Source: Pseudolabrys sp. (lineage in GTDB: Bacteria > Pseudomonadota > Alphaproteobacteria > Rhizobiales > Xanthobacteraceae). From it: 7,453 nt of DNA. The notes under the pieces are model-generated. The model was not told where the DNA came from, did not search any database, and worked only from the letters and a program-made list of their open reading frames with translations. The number at the start of each line of letters is the position of its first letter. Position 1 is the stretch's first letter. Where the stretch lies: assembly GCA_026125925.1 (NCBI GenBank), contig JAHCKF010000169.1, forward strand, positions 1 to 7,453, written 5' to 3'. Below, one piece after another: positions 5,365 to 7,453 of the stretch. Position numbers and translations under genes: made by a program.

Positions 5365-5865
5365 CTAGTCCGATTTGGCGGGCTTGTCGGCCTCGGGCTT
5401 CGCTTCGGGCTTGGTTTCCGGCTTCGTTTCCGGCTTGGCCTCGACCTTGGCCTCGCTCTTGCTGTCGCTCTTCGCTTCAGACTTGGCTTCAGGCTTGGCT
5501 TCCGGCTTGGCATCGGATTTCTTGCTGTCGTCCGGCTTCTTCTCGGCGGGCTTGGCCGAGCGCCGGCTGCTGCGCCGCGGCTCGTCCGGCGCACCGCCAA
5601 CTGACTGCAGATACCTGGCGAGGATCGCCGCCGACTGGCGGCTGACCGTGTAGTGTTCGCGCAGGAATCCGTCGAGGCCGAACAGGCTGCTGCCCGCCCT
5701 GGCGGCCAGTCCCTGCGGGCTCTTGTGGCAGATCGCGCAGTCGGACGCGAAAAGCTGCTGGGCCGACTTGCCCTGGTCCAGGTTTTCCTGAGCGCAAGCA
5801 GGCGCCGTCATCGCCAGCACTCCCAAGGTCACCGCCAGGCATAGTCTGCGTGTGTGAGACGTCAT
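5365..5865 (-). CDS. Secreted c-type monohaem protein with K-P-E-A repeat tail
   Basis: A 166-residue periplasmic haem protein of unknown partner. Residues 1-26 are a signal peptide (basic MTSHTRR, hydrophobic core, then APACAQ; cleavage probably after A25 or Q26). CAICH at 43-47 is a single CxxCH covalent haem site. The stretch LDGFLREHYTVSRQSAAILA (64-83) resembles a recurrent pattern in small rhizobial cytochromes. No methionine remains after the signal peptide, so the usual Met ligand is absent; H71 is the only later histidine and could be the sixth ligand. From about 97 the protein is Lys/Pro/Glu/Ala-rich and disordered, with ten four-residue units at 120-159. The start at 5865 has AGAGGA 9 bases upstream; a longer frame to 5934 lacks sense. 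Converges on rplI, diverges from cfa. Confidence 0.8.
   Translation of the reverse strand: MTSHTRRLCLAVTLGVLAMTAPACAQENLDQGKSAQQLFASDCAICHKSPQGLAARAGSSLFGLDGFLREHYTVSRQSAAILARYLQSVGGAPDEPRRSSRRSAKPAEKKPDDSKKSDAKPEAKPEAKSEAKSDSKSEAKVEAKPETKPETKPEAKPEADKPAKSD
5389..5508 (-). repeat. Degenerate 12-bp repeats encoding K-P/S-E-A/T units
   Basis: Ten consecutive 12-bp units encode four-residue blocks each beginning with lysine at residues 120, 124, 128 and so on to 156, mostly KPEA, KSEA or KPET, with diverged units KSDS and KVEA. Similar Lys-Pro/Glu-Pro stretches in TonB-like proteins act as extended periplasmic linkers. Codon use drifts between units, so this is an old repeat kept at protein level more than a recent DNA duplication. 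Confidence 0.8.
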
Positions 5866-6092
5866 TGCCGCCAATCCTCTGGTCTTCACTTGAACGTTAT
5901 CGTGCCAACCGCCGCCCGGCGGCCTCCTGTACACCCATTCGCCGCGCGAGTCGCGTCCGGCCCGCGTCGCTGCCGCATTGCAACCTGCTCGCCATGGGGT
6001 CGGACACCACCTCGGACAAGGCCCGAAATTGCATGCAGCGCCAGAATTTGCGGCATTGCTGTGGCAAAAGGACTTTGGTTGAATAGTTATCC

Positions 6093-6117
6093 GGAACCGG
6101 CGCTTTGGGGACCGGTT
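6093..6117 (+). promoter_or_regulatory. Candidate general-stress (sigma EcfG type) promoter of cfa
   Basis: GGAAC (6093-6097) is followed after 16 bases by GGTT (6114-6117), 38 bases before the cfa ATG. The alphaproteobacterial general stress sigma factor EcfG recognises GGAAC-N16/17-CGTT; this site differs only in the first base of the -10 element. E. coli cfa is induced by its stationary-phase sigma factor, so a stress promoter would fit the role. The rest of 5866-6092 holds no gene; the only landmarks I see are a TGCATGCA palindrome (6030-6037) and a GCCGCC/GGCGGC inverted repeat near 5910. Confidence 0.45.
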
Positions 6118-6155
6118 GAGCGAGAGCAGCGCATATTAGACGATGGAGGCGGCCG

Positions 6156-7415
6156 ATGGACCGGTTGCTTCAGTTTCTACTGAAATCTTTCATCCGCCGC
6201 GGCGACTTCCGAGTGACGACCTCGCGCGGCACGGTTCTCACCTTCGGCGACGGCTCGGGCCCGCCGGTCGCCATCCGCCTGACGACGCGCGCCGCCGAAT
6301 GGGGCATCATTCTCGATCCCGAATTGAAGTTCGGTGAATCCTACATGGACGGCTCACTCGTCGTCGAGCAGGGCTCGATCGCCGATGTGCTGTCGATCGC
6401 GCTCGGCCAGACCAGCGAACTGCCGAACTGGGCCCGGCCGCAATTCCTCATCCGTTTCCTGTGGCGGCGCATCCAGCAGTTCAACCCGCGCAAGCGCGCG
6501 CGTCAGAACGTGGCCCACCACTACGATCTCGACGGCCGCCTGTATTCGCTCTTCCTCGACGCCGACCGGCAATATAGCTGCGCCTATTTCGAGCGGCCCG
6601 ACCAGTCGCTCGACGACGCCCAGCTCGCCAAGAAGCGTCACCTCGCCGCCAAGCTCCGGCTGACGCCCGACCGGAAAGACCTGCGCATCCTCGACATCGG
6701 CTGCGGCTGGGGCGGCCTCGGTCTCTACCTCGCCGAATATGCCGGCGCCGACGTCACCGGCATCACCCTGTCCGAGGAGCAGCACGCCATCGCCAATGAG
6801 CGGTCGATGGAACGCGGCCTGAGCGACCGCGCCCGCTTCCGCCTGCAGGACTACCGCGACCTGCACGACCAGTTCGATCGCATCGTCTCGGTCGGCATGT
6901 TCGAACATGTCGGCGTCAATCACTTCGAGACTTACTTTAACAAAGCCGCCGAACTCCTGAAGAACGACGGCGTCATGGTGCTGCACGCGATCGGCCGCTC
7001 CGAAGGGCCGAGCGTCACCAATCCCTGGATCGCCAAGTACATTTTCCCGGGCGGCTACATTCCCTCGCTGTCGGAGGTGCTGCCGCGGATCGAGAAATCC
7101 GGCCTGCTGGTCACCGACATCGAGATCCTGCGCCTGCACTATGCCGAGACGCTCAAGCATTGGCGCGAGCGGTTCCTCGCCCACCGCGAGGAGGTCGAGC
7201 GCATCTATGACCAGCGCTTTGTCCGCATGTGGGAATTCTACCTGGCCGCATCCGAGATGTCGTTTCGCGAGCAGAACATGATGGTGTTCCAGATCCAGCT
7301 CACCAAGCGCCAGGACGTCGTGCCGATGACGCGCGACTACATCATGCGCGAGGAACAGCGCTTCCGGACGCTGGAGGAAAAGCGGCAGACGCCGCTGCGG
7401 CTCGCCGGCGAATAG
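6156..7415 (+). CDS. cfa: Cyclopropane-fatty-acyl-phospholipid synthase
   Basis: Cfa uses S-adenosylmethionine to add a methylene bridge across the double bond of unsaturated chains in membrane phospholipids, mostly at stationary phase or under acid stress. The 419-residue product has the usual N-terminal lipid-associated domain (to about 110), the HYDLDGRLYSLFLD segment (122-135), C142 in QYSCAYF, the AdoMet-binding loop LDIGCGWGG (179-187), GITLSEEQ (202-209), E250 in MFEHVG, H277 and I279 in LHAIG, FPGGYIPS (297-304) and Y329 in HYAETLKHW. These positions match the E. coli bicarbonate and active-site residues C139, E239, H266, I268 and Y317. GGAGG lies 6 bases before the ATG. Related enzymes methylate fatty acids without ring formation, so substrate outcome is inferred. 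Confidence 0.93.
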   Translation: MDRLLQFLLKSFIRRGDFRVTTSRGTVLTFGDGSGPPVAIRLTTRAAEWGIILDPELKFGESYMDGSLVVEQGSIADVLSIALGQTSELPNWARPQFLIRFLWRRIQQFNPRKRARQNVAHHYDLDGRLYSLFLDADRQYSCAYFERPDQSLDDAQLAKKRHLAAKLRLTPDRKDLRILDIGCGWGGLGLYLAEYAGADVTGITLSEEQHAIANERSMERGLSDRARFRLQDYRDLHDQFDRIVSVGMFEHVGVNHFETYFNKAAELLKNDGVMVLHAIGRSEGPSVTNPWIAKYIFPGGYIPSLSEVLPRIEKSGLLVTDIEILRLHYAETLKHWRERFLAHREEVERIYDQRFVRMWEFYLAASEMSFREQNMMVFQIQLTKRQDVVPMTRDYIMREEQRFRTLEEKRQTPLRLAGE

Positions 7416-7453
7416 ACCGGGCGGGATTGCCAAGCAGATTCAAGGCCGGCGCC

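Noticed and set aside
4584..5600. Minus-strand 338-codon frame opposite rplI and part of the haem-protein gene
   Set aside because: Its product is low-complexity Arg/Ser/Pro, and it runs straight through a strong terminator and two well-supported genes in other frames.
6354..7433. Minus-strand open frame of 359 codons opposite cfa
   Set aside because: It is antisense to a complete cfa gene with all active-site motifs. Long open shadow frames are expected opposite GC-rich genes with strong third-position bias.

Overview
The window looks like chromosomal housekeeping DNA from a GC-rich alphaproteobacterium, most likely of the order Hyphomicrobiales (Bradyrhizobium / Rhodopseudomonas / Xanthobacteraceae type). 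This rests on the gene order rpsF-rpsR-DUF2232-rplI, the strong GC preference at third codon positions, the long low-complexity tails on ribosomal proteins S6 and L9, and a 142-bp GC-rich palindromic repeat (ends GTCATTCCGGGGC / GCCCCGGAATGAC) of a kind I associate with Bradyrhizobium-like genomes. The genus cannot be fixed from this sequence alone.

Layout. The left part (1-2196) lies on the minus strand: fabD then fabG, overlapping by one base, with a hairpin after fabG. The non-coding stretch at 1-290 is where the leader of a following gene would lie (acpP in the usual fabD-fabG-acpP order), but that gene is outside the window. A divergent control region of about 220 bp separates fabD from the plus-strand genes. 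It holds a perfect TTGACA on the fabD strand, a hairpin in the fabD leader and an AT-rich inverted repeat.

The middle (2197-5327) is plus strand: a 74-aa hypothetical gene, a promoter-like TTGCCT/TATAAA pair, a leader of about 190 nt rich in hairpins, then rpsF, rpsR, the palindromic element, a DUF2232 multi-pass membrane protein, rplI and a strong bidirectional intrinsic terminator.

The right part (5328-7453) has a minus-strand secreted c-type haem protein with a long K-P-E-A repeat tail. It is divergent from a plus-strand cyclopropane-fatty-acid synthase gene, which is preceded by a possible general-stress (sigma EcfG type) promoter. The last 38 bases (7416-7453) hold nothing I recognise.

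Functional view. FabD loads malonyl groups onto acyl carrier protein and FabG reduces the 3-ketoacyl intermediates. S6, S18 and L9 are ribosomal proteins. Cfa modifies finished membrane lipids. Every protein-coding gene belongs to a known family or is a small hypothetical, and I see no convincing undescribed multi-gene system. The items most worth a second look are non-coding: the cloverleaf-capable repeat inside the ribosomal operon, the structured rpsF leader and the possible stress promoter of cfa. The haem protein tail is also of interest.
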